Of a stretch of DNA of 48,750 bases, positions 35,284-43,387 are shown piece after piece (within the stretch, counting starts at the first letter, position 1; the number at the start of each line of letters is the position of its first letter). The notes under the pieces are model-generated. The model saw nothing but the letters and a program-made list of their open reading frames with translations. It was not told the origin of the DNA and made no database searches. A program made the translations under genes and the position numbers. The stretch spans positions 1 to 48,750 of the forward strand of contig JAFYCU010000169.1 of the NCBI GenBank assembly GCA_017545095.1, given 5' to 3'. This DNA comes from Muribaculaceae bacterium. Lineage in GTDB: Bacteria > Bacteroidota > Bacteroidia > Bacteroidales > Muribaculaceae.

Positions 35284-36726
35284 TTAGAACTGGAAGTAGA
35301 TAAAGTCCTGTCGAGGAGCCTGCGCAAAGATGATGATCAGCATCAAAGCGTAATATACAGCCCATCGCACTGGCCGATGCGCAAAGAGGCGACTGGCAGG
35401 AAACATGAGCGGGTGTGCCACCTGGCGCTGCGACCACTCCACCACAATGAGCGCTGCACACAGTGCCAACGTGCCCAAACCTTGAAGACCCGTAACGTCG
35501 AACAGCGACCACGAGCACAGGTGACTCAAAAAGTCGCCAGCTTGATGCAGGTTCTGCGCACGGAACAAAATGCGTCCGGCCGTGACCAGTGAGAACGTGC
35601 CCAGCATCATGCCCAACTCACGCAGCGACGGCAGCATGCGTCCCTCGGCCACCTCGGTGGGGAATTTCGACTTTTTGCCGCGAATCACATAGGACGAACA
35701 TAACAAACCATGGTAGCAACCGTAGCACACAAACGTCCAGTCGGCACCGTGCCAGAGGCCGCTGATGACGAACACGGCCACATTGTTGAATACCGTGCGC
35801 CACTTGGGACAACGGCTGCCACCCAACGGAAAATAGACATAGTCGCGGAACCACGACATGAGCGAGATGTGCCATCTGCGCCAAAACTCGGGAATGTTGC
35901 GCGCAAAATAAGGGTATTTGAAATTGCGCATCAAGTCCACTCCAAACAATCGGGCGCAGCCAATGGCTATGTCGCTGTAACCAGAGAAGTCGCAATAGAC
36001 CTGGAATGAGAACAGCACGCAGGCCATGACCAGATTCAAGGCTGTGTGGTCGGCATAGTTGGCCCAGATGGGATTCACAATGGCCGCGCAACGGTCGGCG
36101 ATGACGAGCTTCTTGAAAAAGCCCCACAGCATCTGCCGACAGCCATCCACAGCGCGAGAGTAGTCGAATTGCCGTGCACGCAGGAACTGCGGGAGCAGAT
36201 TGGTGGCACGTTCGATGGGGCCGGCCACCAATTGTGGGAAGAAACTGATAAACGCGAAAAATGCGATTGGGTCGCGAGTGGGCTCGATCTTGTGCTTGTA
36301 CACGTCGATGCTGTAGCTCAGGGCTTGGAATGTGTAGAACGAGATGCCCACCGGCAGGATAATCTTGGCTGTGGGCCAGTCCACCACATTGCCAAAGGTC
36401 CCTAACAAATCCACCAAACTGGTGACGAAGAAATTATAGTATTTAAAGGCTGCCAGAATGCCCAGATTGATGACGATGTTAGTTGCGCTTACAGCCTTTT
36501 GTCGCCCCCGATGCCCCTCGAAATGCTTGATGAGCAGTCCGCTGCCATAACTGCATGCCGAGGTCAAGGCGATGAGGCAGAGAAAACGCCAGTCCCACCA
36601 GCCGTAGAACACATAACTGGCCACCAGCACCAGCAGGTTTTGCCAACGCAATGGCTTGAACACAAACCAGTAGAGCAGAAACACCACTGGCAGGAACAGC
36701 AGAAATTCTAACGAAGCAAATGACAT
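35284..36726 (-). CDS. MBOAT-family O-acyltransferase (copy A)
   Basis: 480 residues, DltB/AlgI-like, with about 10-12 hydrophobic helices. The blocks are ASYVFYGWWDWR (36-47), PVGISFYTFQALSYSIDV (125-142), RRWHISLMSWF (283-293, His286) and SGLWHGADWT (322-331, His326). The N-terminus MSFASLEFLLFLPVVF is typical. It differs from copy B through much of its length, so the two probably transfer to different acceptors or positions, or act as a pair. It lies 9 nt after the first SGNH gene. Confidence 0.93.
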   Translation of the reverse strand: MSFASLEFLLFLPVVFLLYWFVFKPLRWQNLLVLVASYVFYGWWDWRFLCLIALTSACSYGSGLLIKHFEGHRGRQKAVSATNIVINLGILAAFKYYNFFVTSLVDLLGTFGNVVDWPTAKIILPVGISFYTFQALSYSIDVYKHKIEPTRDPIAFFAFISFFPQLVAGPIERATNLLPQFLRARQFDYSRAVDGCRQMLWGFFKKLVIADRCAAIVNPIWANYADHTALNLVMACVLFSFQVYCDFSGYSDIAIGCARLFGVDLMRNFKYPYFARNIPEFWRRWHISLMSWFRDYVYFPLGGSRCPKWRTVFNNVAVFVISGLWHGADWTFVCYGCYHGLLCSSYVIRGKKSKFPTEVAEGRMLPSLRELGMMLGTFSLVTAGRILFRAQNLHQAGDFLSHLCSWSLFDVTGLQGLGTLALCAALIVVEWSQRQVAHPLMFPASRLFAHRPVRWAVYYALMLIIIFAQAPRQDFIYFQF

Positions 36727-36735
36727 GGCGTGATT

Positions 36736-37653
36736 TTATAGTCCAAAATCTGATTGAAGTAATTGAGTGAAATGCGCTGCACCTTTAGGCGAGAGATGCA
36801 CAGCATCAATAAAGTCTTCGTCGCGCATACGATCGTCGGCGGTGTAGTCACGGAACTCGGCTCCATAGCGCTCACGGCAATCTTGCACCAGTTGTGCCAA
36901 TAAGGGTTCTTCATCGTGCCCTTTCTGCTCATACAGCTCATGCCAAATGGGCATGGCCACCAGAATGAAGCGCACATGGTGGCTCTGGCAGAATTGCCCC
37001 ATTTGATGCAGAAACTGCGCATTATAGGGCATCATGTCGAGGTCGATGGCGTTGTAGCGAGCCAATCCGTTGGCCGTGGCATGCCCCATACGGCTGGCAT
37101 CGAACCGCCTCGTGGTGGTGATGCCAAAGCCTGTGCTGTCGCAATCGAGCTGGCTCTCGCCGGTGAACACCCAGTTCAGCGCATGGGGCAACTTCATCTT
37201 AAATCGCTCGGGATTGAACAGTTCCATGCCATAACGCGAGAGCACGCTGTGTTTGTCGCAGCCTGCATACAGACGATAGTAGGTGCAGCGGTAATCGTCC
37301 CACGACGACCGCTCAAGCGGTGGGTCAAACACGTTGCTGTAGTCCATCTGCACGACCACGTTGCGCAATTCTCCTGCATCGGCGAAATAGTGCAGCAGGT
37401 AGAAACAGTCATATTCCAATGTCTGCGACACGTTGGCCAGGTTCAAGGCATGGTCAAGGCTGTCGGTGAAGATGCCGTAATAGGCTCGCGAGTTGCCGAA
37501 TACCAGTGTGTGTGCTTGGGCATGTTGTGTGCTTGCAAGATGCGCCTTCAAGCCATAGGAAGTGGGATAGCTGCGCACCAGCCACTCGCCCAGCGCCAAC
37601 AGGCAGCACACGGGGAGCAAAAATGCCAGTGAAATAGACAAAAAACGTTTCAT
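36736..37653 (-). CDS. SGNH-superfamily membrane-anchored partner of MBOAT (copy A)
   Basis: 305 residues from ATG 37653; a GTG three codons earlier is possible. One N-terminal membrane helix is followed by a periplasmic domain with FGNSRAYYGI (Ser block, about 52-61) and DAVHLSPKGA (Asp/His block, near 287-296). It is a paralogue of the gene at 32807-33808. The gene order SGNH-MBOAT-MBOAT-SGNH makes two mirrored pairs. The role is inferred from DltB/DltD and AlgI/AlgJ couples. Confidence 0.83.
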   Translation of the reverse strand: MKRFLSISLAFLLPVCCLLALGEWLVRSYPTSYGLKAHLASTQHAQAHTLVFGNSRAYYGIFTDSLDHALNLANVSQTLEYDCFYLLHYFADAGELRNVVVQMDYSNVFDPPLERSSWDDYRCTYYRLYAGCDKHSVLSRYGMELFNPERFKMKLPHALNWVFTGESQLDCDSTGFGITTTRRFDASRMGHATANGLARYNAIDLDMMPYNAQFLHQMGQFCQSHHVRFILVAMPIWHELYEQKGHDEEPLLAQLVQDCRERYGAEFRDYTADDRMRDEDFIDAVHLSPKGAAHFTQLLQSDFGL

Positions 37654-37668
37654 GCCTCGCACAATGGC

Positions 37669-37911
37669 CTATGACTGATGGGCAATGATGCTATCCACCA
37701 TCTCGCCCACGTTTTTCCATTTCATGATTTCTTGCGAGGTGAATTTGATACCGAAGGCTTTTTCCACGCTCACCACCAGCTGAATGTGGCTTAGCGAGTC
37801 CCATTCCTCGATGTCGTCGGCATTGGTGGCATCGGAGAGCATAACCTCGTCTAAATCGAGTACGTCACAAAAAATATCGCCCAGCCTTTTAAAAATCTCA
37901 ATTCTTTCCAT
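37669..37911 (-). CDS. Acyl carrier protein
   Basis: 80 residues with the phosphopantetheine serine in EEWDSLSH (Ser about 39), a typical acidic ACP. This is not the fatty-acid AcpP setting, because it sits between VOC/fkbH and the SGNH/MBOAT genes. It most likely carries the acyl group made by the FkbH-like enzyme. The stop codon is TAG, and reading through it would fuse the ACP to the next gene, which shows that TAG is a normal stop here. Confidence 0.93.
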   Translation of the reverse strand: MERIEIFKRLGDIFCDVLDLDEVMLSDATNADDIEEWDSLSHIQLVVSVEKAFGIKFTSQEIMKWKNVGEMVDSIIAHQS

Positions 37912-38048
37912 TGTCAGTATTCTGTTTTCAGTGTTCAGTATTCAGTATTCAGTTTTCAGTTTTCAGCGCTATGCTTTGGTTGCAGCGAGACTCGTCTCGC
38001 CCTATGCCAACAAGGCTGCGCACATTATCCATTATCCATTGTCAATTA
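37912..38048. repeat. Simple repeats inside the operon (137-bp gap)
   Basis: TTCAGTATTCAG-type repeats (about 37920-37965) are followed by CGAGACTCGTCTCGCC and ATTATCCATTATCCATTG-type repeats (about 38025-38060). Similar pieces are found at 40255-40275 and 40390-40420. There is no gene. It may carry an internal promoter, but I saw no clear one. Confidence 0.6.
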
Positions 38049-38462
38049 TCAATTGTCCATTGCCTTGTTTTCTACTAGTTCCATGAACCCTGCTTCGCGC
38101 TTCCAGAAGTAGCAAATCTTGCGATTGTTGAAAGCCGGGGCGGGCACTGGGGCAAACAAGGCCGTCCATCCTTGCTCGATGAGCTGGTCATAGGCCTGCT
38201 GGATGTTGTCGACTCGGTAACACACATGGTAAGGAGCCACCCCATGCGTTTTGAGCATACGGACCATGGTTTTGTTGTTCTCGTAAGGCTCCACCAGTTC
38301 AATGGCCACCTCGTCGGTGCGGGTGAGCATGCAGATGCGTGTGCGCTGCGTGTCGTCGTTGGTGATGGGGCCTGCCTGGTAGCCCAGCGACTCAAATTGG
38401 CGGGCGGTGTCGGCAATGGAGTCGGTCAGGTAGCCGATGTGGTCGAGTATGGTGGGGGTCAT
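38049..38462 (-). CDS. VOC-family (glyoxalase/epimerase-like) protein
   Basis: 137 residues. ATG 38462 overlaps the fkbH stop by 4 bp. Metal-ligand-like residues of the vicinal oxygen chelate fold are in place: His in ILDHIGY (about residue 8), Glu in AIELVEP (about 60), His in PYHVCYRVD (about 80) and Glu in GFMELVEN (about 130). It resembles methylmalonyl-CoA epimerases in size, but the location points to action on an ACP-bound or small hydroxy acid in the FkbH pathway (inference). Confidence 0.87.
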   Translation of the reverse strand: MTPTILDHIGYLTDSIADTARQFESLGYQAGPITNDDTQRTRICMLTRTDEVAIELVEPYENNKTMVRMLKTHGVAPYHVCYRVDNIQQAYDQLIEQGWTALFAPVPAPAFNNRKICYFWKREAGFMELVENKAMDN

Positions 38463-40201
38463 GGTTGTTTCGTTTGTATGTGACACGGATGCGGCTCAAA
38501 GCTGTCAACGAGCAGCTCATATTGTGCGGTGACAGCTCCCGTCACCGGTGTGAAGCCCAGGTTGGGATAGTGCTGCTCCACCATCATGTTCTTGGCCGTG
38601 GGCAGGTATTCGCCCACAATGCGCTTATATCCAGCCTGCCGGGCGCGTTGCACAATGGTGTTGAGCGTGAAATCCTCCATGCCTCGCTTGAGCACGCGGC
38701 AGCTCATGAGCCATGTGTCGATGAACAGTGACTCGGCGTCGAGCTGGCGCATCACCACCACGGCAATCAGTCCGTTGTCGCCAAACTTGTCTTGCAGTGT
38801 GAAGCTCAGGTCAATCACGTCGGGATTGGAGGCTAGCTCGGCGACATCGGCCTCGGTGTAGCGCACGGTGCGCAGGTTGAACTGGTTGCTGCGTTGCGAG
38901 AGTTGCGCCACACGCGGTGTGTTGAACCGTGTGAACCCTTCAACGGTCGAGGTCATGCCCAGCGATTGCAGAAACTCGCCCTCGCTGGTGAACGACCGTT
39001 GCAGCTTCACGCGCTGAGCCTCCACCTGATATTGCTTCGTGCGGTCTTTGTCGGCACTGCTATAGGCCGCAGTCTCGAACAGGTTCAGGCCGTAGAGGTA
39101 TTCCAGGTAGTCGCCCGGGTCGGCTGGCAGCTCGGGCACGGTGATGTCGGGGATGTGCTCGCGCACCATGTTGCGCTCGAAGGGATTGTCGTCGAGAAAC
39201 ACCATTGAGTCGAACCCGATGTTGAGGATGCTCTGTATGGTGCGTATGTTGTCCACCTTGGTTTCCCAGTTGGCCTGGAACACGGCGATGTCGTCGAGGT
39301 GGAGCACCATGTCGGGATGCCGCTCAAAGGGTTCCTTGGCCACGCTCTCGGTGTTCTTCGAGGCCACGCACACGATGATGCCGCGCTGGCGCAGCTTTTT
39401 CACCCACATCTGGAACTCAGTGAAAGCCTTGCCAATGCCCAGCCCGTGGCCGAGCTGGATGCCCTCCAGCCCGTCGTCGCCAATCACACCACCCCACACG
39501 GTGTTGTCGAGGTCGAGAATCAGGCATTTCTTGAACCTTCCGCTCAAAGCACCTATCACGTCCATCACACGGCTGGCCACCCACGGCAGCGCATCCAGGC
39601 TGAGCACCATCTCGGTGCTCACATAGATGTTTGGGGCGAACATCATGTCGCGCCCCAACTTGTTTTGGAGGGCCGCCAAGTCGCACACAAACAGGTTGTC
39701 GCGCTCACGCGACAATTCCATCAGCCGATAGTTGAGCCGCCGCACCTGGCTAGTGAGCGACGACGGCACCTGGCCGGCATAGCTGCCAAACACGGTGTCG
39801 TCGATTTCAGGGTAGTTCATGCAGATGATGCGCCGCCCCTCGAGCTGCGGGTCGTGGCATACCGTGTCGATAAACGCGATGCGCTCGTCGGCCACGCATT
39901 CCTGCTGTGCCGTTGGCAGCAGGGCGTGATGCTCGGCAAGCTTGTGCGTCGATTGAAAGATGACCACGTAGTCAGCTCCGAAACCATGCAGCTCGCTGGT
40001 GGGGTCCATCAGCTGACGTTCCACTTGGTTATATTCGGCTTCGAACAGCTGTAGCCGCATTCCACGAGCCACTGCCATGCCCTGCAAAGCCGTGGCCAGC
40101 AGCTGGGTGGCGGTGTCGCCAACCAATACCACACGCAACGGCGCGACACGGCTACCGCCCTCGTCGCGAGCCAATTTCTTCAGTTCTTTGAACGTAAGCA
40201 T
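38459..40201 (-). CDS. FkbH-like HAD-IIIC phosphatase/acyl-ACP loading protein
   Basis: 580 residues. The N-terminal ~210 residues are SGNH-like. A HAD domain (about 222-380) has LDLDNTVWGG (Asp230 and Asp232), ASKNTES and VFLDDNPFER. The C-terminal ~140 residues look like a GNAT-type domain (LIAVVVMRQLD ... YLPTAKNMMVEQHYPNLGF). Known FkbH-type enzymes take 1,3-bisphosphoglycerate, remove phosphate and load a glyceryl group onto an ACP. It is the first gene of the operon, behind a strong promoter at 40237-40267. Confidence 0.92.
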   Translation of the reverse strand: MLTFKELKKLARDEGGSRVAPLRVVLVGDTATQLLATALQGMAVARGMRLQLFEAEYNQVERQLMDPTSELHGFGADYVVIFQSTHKLAEHHALLPTAQQECVADERIAFIDTVCHDPQLEGRRIICMNYPEIDDTVFGSYAGQVPSSLTSQVRRLNYRLMELSRERDNLFVCDLAALQNKLGRDMMFAPNIYVSTEMVLSLDALPWVASRVMDVIGALSGRFKKCLILDLDNTVWGGVIGDDGLEGIQLGHGLGIGKAFTEFQMWVKKLRQRGIIVCVASKNTESVAKEPFERHPDMVLHLDDIAVFQANWETKVDNIRTIQSILNIGFDSMVFLDDNPFERNMVREHIPDITVPELPADPGDYLEYLYGLNLFETAAYSSADKDRTKQYQVEAQRVKLQRSFTSEGEFLQSLGMTSTVEGFTRFNTPRVAQLSQRSNQFNLRTVRYTEADVAELASNPDVIDLSFTLQDKFGDNGLIAVVVMRQLDAESLFIDTWLMSCRVLKRGMEDFTLNTIVQRARQAGYKRIVGEYLPTAKNMMVEQHYPNLGFTPVTGAVTAQYELLVDSFEPHPCHIQTKQP

Positions 40202-40236
40202 TTCTCTTTAGCTATAGGCTAATTGACAATTAAACT

Positions 40237-40267
40237 GCAAAGGTACAAAATAATGGACAATGCACAA
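40237..40267 (-). promoter_or_regulatory. Promoter for the fkbH-MBOAT operon
   Basis: On the minus strand, TTG (40265-40267), a 19-bp spacer and TACCTTTGC (40237-40245). Confidence 0.85.
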
Positions 40268-40281
40268 TGGACAATGGACAA

Positions 40282-40450
40282 TTTTTTAGTGATAAGTGAC
40301 GAGTCAACAAGCGGCGCAGTGCGGCTCTTGGGTCTTGAGCCTTGCATCTTGGTTCTTTTAGTGACGAGCTGAGGTTAGCGCGGACGTGAGCGAGACTGCT
40401 TCTCGCCTTACACCGACATTGCTGGCGCATGGCTGCGCGGATGGTATATC
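40282..40450. repeat. Reversed partial composite repeat and palindromic pieces
   Basis: Read on the minus strand, 40282-40360 gives AAGAACCAAGATGCAAGG, then CCCAAGAGCCGCACTGCG and CCGCTTGTTGACTCGTCAC, much like 28126-28260. The piece at 40378-40440 (GAGCGAGACTGCTTCTCGCC) resembles 37975-38010. These fill most of the gap between fkbH and the dihydrofolate reductase gene; there is no gene. Confidence 0.6.
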
Positions 40451-40471
40451 GAGCGAATTTTGAGGGTGGCC

Positions 40472-40503
40472 TTGCGTAACTCGGCTTAATGTTGTAACTT
40501 TGC
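40472..40503 (+). promoter_or_regulatory. Promoter for dihydrofolate reductase
   Basis: TTG (40472-40474), a 20-bp spacer and TAACTTTGC (40495-40503), 44 bp before ATG 40548. Confidence 0.75.
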
Positions 40504-40547
40504 AGTTTCTCATCGGGTACTGAAGATTCTTTGGCACTTCGACACTT

Positions 40548-41120
40548 ATGAACTCAAAGACAATGAACAGCAATGATCAATCTCGGCGCCGGCTGGCTGC
40601 TGTGGTGGTGGTGGCTGAAGATGGTGGCATCGGGCGCGACGGCGATCTGCTGTGCCACCTGCCCGCCGACCTCAAGCATTTCAAGCAACTCACCATGGGG
40701 CACAGCATTGTGATGGGTCGCCGCACGTTCGACTCCTTTCCCAAGGGGGCACTGCCTGGGCGGCAGAACATTGTGGTGACGCGCAACCGGCGTTTCACGG
40801 CCCCGGGGGTGACGGTGGTGCACGACATCGATGCCGCCATCGCCGCCGCCGAGATGCCCGGCGACGTGATCATCATAGGCGGTGCGCAGATCTATGCCGC
40901 CACGTTGCACCGTGTGTCCACGCTGCATCTCACGCGGCTTCACGCCACTTTCCCCGATGCCGATGCGCACTTCCCGGCCATCGACCCCGACCAGTGGGAA
41001 ACGGTGAGCGAAGAGCCGCACCCGGCCGACGAACGCAACCCCTATGCCTACACCTTCGTGACCCTGCGCCGACGGTGCCACGACGGACAAACAATGCCTC
41101 AGGCGGGGAAAAAGACATAA
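40548..41120 (+). CDS. folA: Dihydrofolate reductase
   Basis: Reduces dihydrofolate to tetrahydrofolate with NADPH in the cytoplasm. The fold signature is present: AAVVVVAEDGGIGRDGDLLCHLPADLKHFKQLT (about 16-48), MGRRTFDSFP (about 54-63), LPGRQNIVVTRN (67-78) and VIIIGGAQIYAATL (about 104-117). ATG 40563 is an alternative start five codons in. The C-terminal ~15 residues after LRRRC are extra and basic. It appears to be transcribed alone. Confidence 0.93.
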   Translation: MNSKTMNSNDQSRRRLAAVVVVAEDGGIGRDGDLLCHLPADLKHFKQLTMGHSIVMGRRTFDSFPKGALPGRQNIVVTRNRRFTAPGVTVVHDIDAAIAAAEMPGDVIIIGGAQIYAATLHRVSTLHLTRLHATFPDADAHFPAIDPDQWETVSEEPHPADERNPYAYTFVTLRRRCHDGQTMPQAGKKT

Positions 41121-41216
41121 GCCTTTGACTGCGGTTGACATAAGATTATTTCATACAGTGTCCTGGGGACTACGCCCACGTTTCCGTTGACAATAAGTCT
41201 ATAGTTTCACAAAAAA

Positions 41217-41622
41217 TTCGTTCCTCATTTTTTTCACTTCGCTCGATTTGGGTCGAGTGATGCTGGCTGAAGCCACCGCACGCTGCGCTTCGCGCAACTC
41301 GTGCTGCATCATTGCCCCTAACCCAAAGGGTTTGCACTACCGTTGGCTCTGGCGAAGGTAGGCGGCATCTCGGACTGCATCTCGGAAGTGCAAAATAAAA
41401 TTTCGTTCCTCATTTTTTTGCACTTCGCTCGATTTGGGTCGAGTGATGCTGGCTGAAGCCACCGCACGCTGCGCTTCGCGCAACTCGTGCTGCATCATCG
41501 CCCCTAACCCAAAGGGTTTGCACTGCCGTTGGCTCTGCCGAAGGTAGGCGGCATCTCGGAAGTGCAAAATAAAATTTCGTTCCTCATTTTTTTGCACTTC
41601 GCTCGATTTGCACTACCTTTGC
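41217..41622 (+). repeat. Tandem promoter-carrying repeats upstream of parA
   Basis: Two near-identical long units (41217-41401, 185 bp; 41402-41575, 174 bp) and a third short one (41576-41622) all begin TTCGTTCCTCATTTTTTT. The size difference comes from an 11-bp duplication (TGCATCTCGGA-like) in the first. Only the third unit joins the -33 half directly to an intact TACCTTTGC. In the long units the element is split by about 110 bp, and its far part reads TACCGTTGG (copy 1) or TGCCGTTGG (copy 2). A related copy precedes birA. The wider gene-free stretch is 41121-41662. A minus-strand frame here is made only of the repeat and is not called. Confidence 0.88.
41591..41622 (+). promoter_or_regulatory. 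Promoter for parA
   Basis: TTTG (41591-41594), a 19-bp spacer and TACCTTTGC (41614-41622), 41 bp before ATG 41663. It lies in the third copy of the tandem repeat. Confidence 0.9.
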
Positions 41623-41662
41623 AATCCGAAATTTACAGCGTGGAACATTTTAAATCTAAATA

Positions 41663-42451
41663 ATGGGAAAAACAATAGCAATCGCTAATCAGAAGGGCGG
41701 TGTGGGCAAGACCACAACGGCCATTAATCTGGCGGCTTCGCTGGCGATGAGCAAGCGCCGCGTGCTGCTCATCGATGCCGACCCGCAGGCCAACGCCACG
41801 AGCGGTCTGGGCGTGGATCCCAAGCAGCTCACCGCTTCGGTGTATGAGTGTCTGGTCGACGACTACCCCCTGCACAGCGCCGCCGTGAAGTCGTGCGTGG
41901 ACAACCTCGACATCATCGGTTCGCGCATCGACCTGGTGGGTGCCGAGCTGGAACTGGTGAGCAAGTCCGACCGCGAGAACGTGCTGCGGCGCGCCATCGA
42001 GGCCGTCAAGGACACCTACGACTATGTGCTCATCGACTGCAGCCCGTCGCTGGGCCTGATCACCGTGAATGCACTCACGGCCGCCGACAGCGTGATTATC
42101 CCCGTGCAGGCCGAATATTTCGCCCTTGAGGGCATCAGCAAGCTGCTCAACACCGTGCGCATCATCAAGGGCAAGCTCAACCCGTCGCTACAAATCGAGG
42201 GGTTCCTGCTCACCATGTATGACGCTCGCCTGCGACTGGCCAACCAAATCTATGAAGAGCTGAAGAGCCACTTTGGCGACATGGTGTTCAACACGGTGAT
42301 ACCGCGCAACATACGCTTGAGCGAGGCCCCGAGCCACGGCCTGCCTGCCATCCTCTACGACGCCAACAGCCGTGGTGCCACCAGCCACATGCAGCTGGCC
42401 CGCGAGCTCGCAGCCCGCGCCCGCGCCAAAAAAGCCGATGCCACCGCATAA
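41663..42451 (+). CDS. parA: Chromosome-partitioning ATPase ParA (Soj)
   Basis: A Walker-type ATPase that drives segregation of ParB-bound origin regions. 262 residues. The deviant P-loop KGGVGKTT lies at 11-18 with the signature Lys11, and LLIDADPQANATSGLG at about 35-50. The Walker B-like YVLIDCSPSLGLITVNAL lies near 119-136. There is no N-terminal helix-turn-helix, as in chromosomal ParA. It lies 63 bp upstream of parB in the usual order. I did not see a clear palindromic parS site in the window. Confidence 0.95.
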   Translation: MGKTIAIANQKGGVGKTTTAINLAASLAMSKRRVLLIDADPQANATSGLGVDPKQLTASVYECLVDDYPLHSAAVKSCVDNLDIIGSRIDLVGAELELVSKSDRENVLRRAIEAVKDTYDYVLIDCSPSLGLITVNALTAADSVIIPVQAEYFALEGISKLLNTVRIIKGKLNPSLQIEGFLLTMYDARLRLANQIYEELKSHFGDMVFNTVIPRNIRLSEAPSHGLPAILYDANSRGATSHMQLARELAARARAKKADATA

Positions 42452-42514
42452 CCATATCTCACCCCATCTTACCTCATATAACCCTATCTCACCCCATAAC
42501 CCCCTATCAGAACA

Positions 42515-43387
42515 ATGAAACGCAACGCACTGGGCCGCGGCCTTGACTCGCTCATCTCGATGGACGATGTGCAGACGGGTGGCTCCTCGGCCATCAACGA
42601 AATAGCCATCAGCCAGATTTCGCCCAACCCCGAACAGCCTCGCACCACCTTCGACACCACCGCGCTCGAGGAACTCGCCATGAGCATCCGCGAGCTAGGC
42701 ATCATCCAGCCGCTCACGCTGCGCAGCGTGGGGCCTAAGGCTTACCAAATCATCTCGGGCGAGCGCCGCTATCGTGCCGCCAAACTTGCCGGACTCGACA
42801 GCGTGCCGGCCTATGTGCGCACGGCCAACGACAGCGAAATCACCGAGATGGCCCTCATCGAGAACATCCAGCGCGAGGACCTGAACGCTATCGAGATTGC
42901 CCTCACCTTCCGAAAACTCATCGACCAGTATCACCTGACGCAGGAGCGGCTGAGCGAGCGCATAGGCAAGAACCGCGCCACCATCGCCAACTTCTTGCGG
43001 CTGCTCAAGCTGCCTGCCGAGGTGCAGCTCGGCCTGCGCGACAAAGCCCTGGACATGGGGCACGCACGCGCTCTGCTGTCGATCGACAAACCCTCGCAGC
43101 AGCTCAAGCTATACAACGAGATTGTGAACCAAGGACTCTCGGTGCGGCAGGTGGAGCAACGCGTGAAAGAATACAACGCCGGGGTGGAAGACAAAGCTGC
43201 AGCCGGCAAACCGGCCAAATCGGGCAAGGACTACCGATTCCTGCAACGCCACCTCACCGCGTCGTTTGGCGTGCCGGTGAAGTTCACCTGCGACACCTTG
43301 GGCCGTGGGCGCATCACCTTCCCGTTCAAGAGCGAGGCCGAGCTGGAGAAAATCATCGCCATGTTTGACCAACTGAAGGAAAAGTGA
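42515..43387 (+). CDS. parB: Chromosome-partitioning CTPase ParB (Spo0J)
   Basis: 290 residues. The N-terminal ParB/CTP-binding domain has NPEQPRTTFD (about 38-47), GERRYRAAK (82-90) and ENIQREDLN (116-124). The helix-turn-helix lies at about 145-175 (RLSERIGKNRATIANFLRLL). The C-terminal dimerisation region ends in KIIAMFDQLKEK. It works with ParA on parS DNA. Its stop overlaps the GTG start of the next gene by 4 bp. Confidence 0.95.
   Translation: MKRNALGRGLDSLISMDDVQTGGSSAINEIAISQISPNPEQPRTTFDTTALEELAMSIRELGIIQPLTLRSVGPKAYQIISGERRYRAAKLAGLDSVPAYVRTANDSEITEMALIENIQREDLNAIEIALTFRKLIDQYHLTQERLSERIGKNRATIANFLRLLKLPAEVQLGLRDKALDMGHARALLSIDKPSQQLKLYNEIVNQGLSVRQVEQRVKEYNAGVEDKAAAGKPAKSGKDYRFLQRHLTASFGVPVKFTCDTLGRGRITFPFKSEAELEKIIAMFDQLKEK

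Noticed and set aside
35273..35518. N-terminal extension of MBOAT copy B
   Set aside because: It overlaps the end of MBOAT copy A in another frame. The family N-terminus (MTFNSLIFWAFF) starts at 35272.
41337..41597. Small minus-strand gene upstream of parA
   Set aside because: Its protein would consist only of the translated DNA repeat (NEERNFILHFRDA twice), and the region carries the parA promoter.
41121..43387. parS site near parAB
   Set aside because: I looked for a GTTTCACGTGAAAC-like or GTTCCACGTGGAAC-like palindrome and saw none in the window; a computed motif scan of the full genome would be needed.
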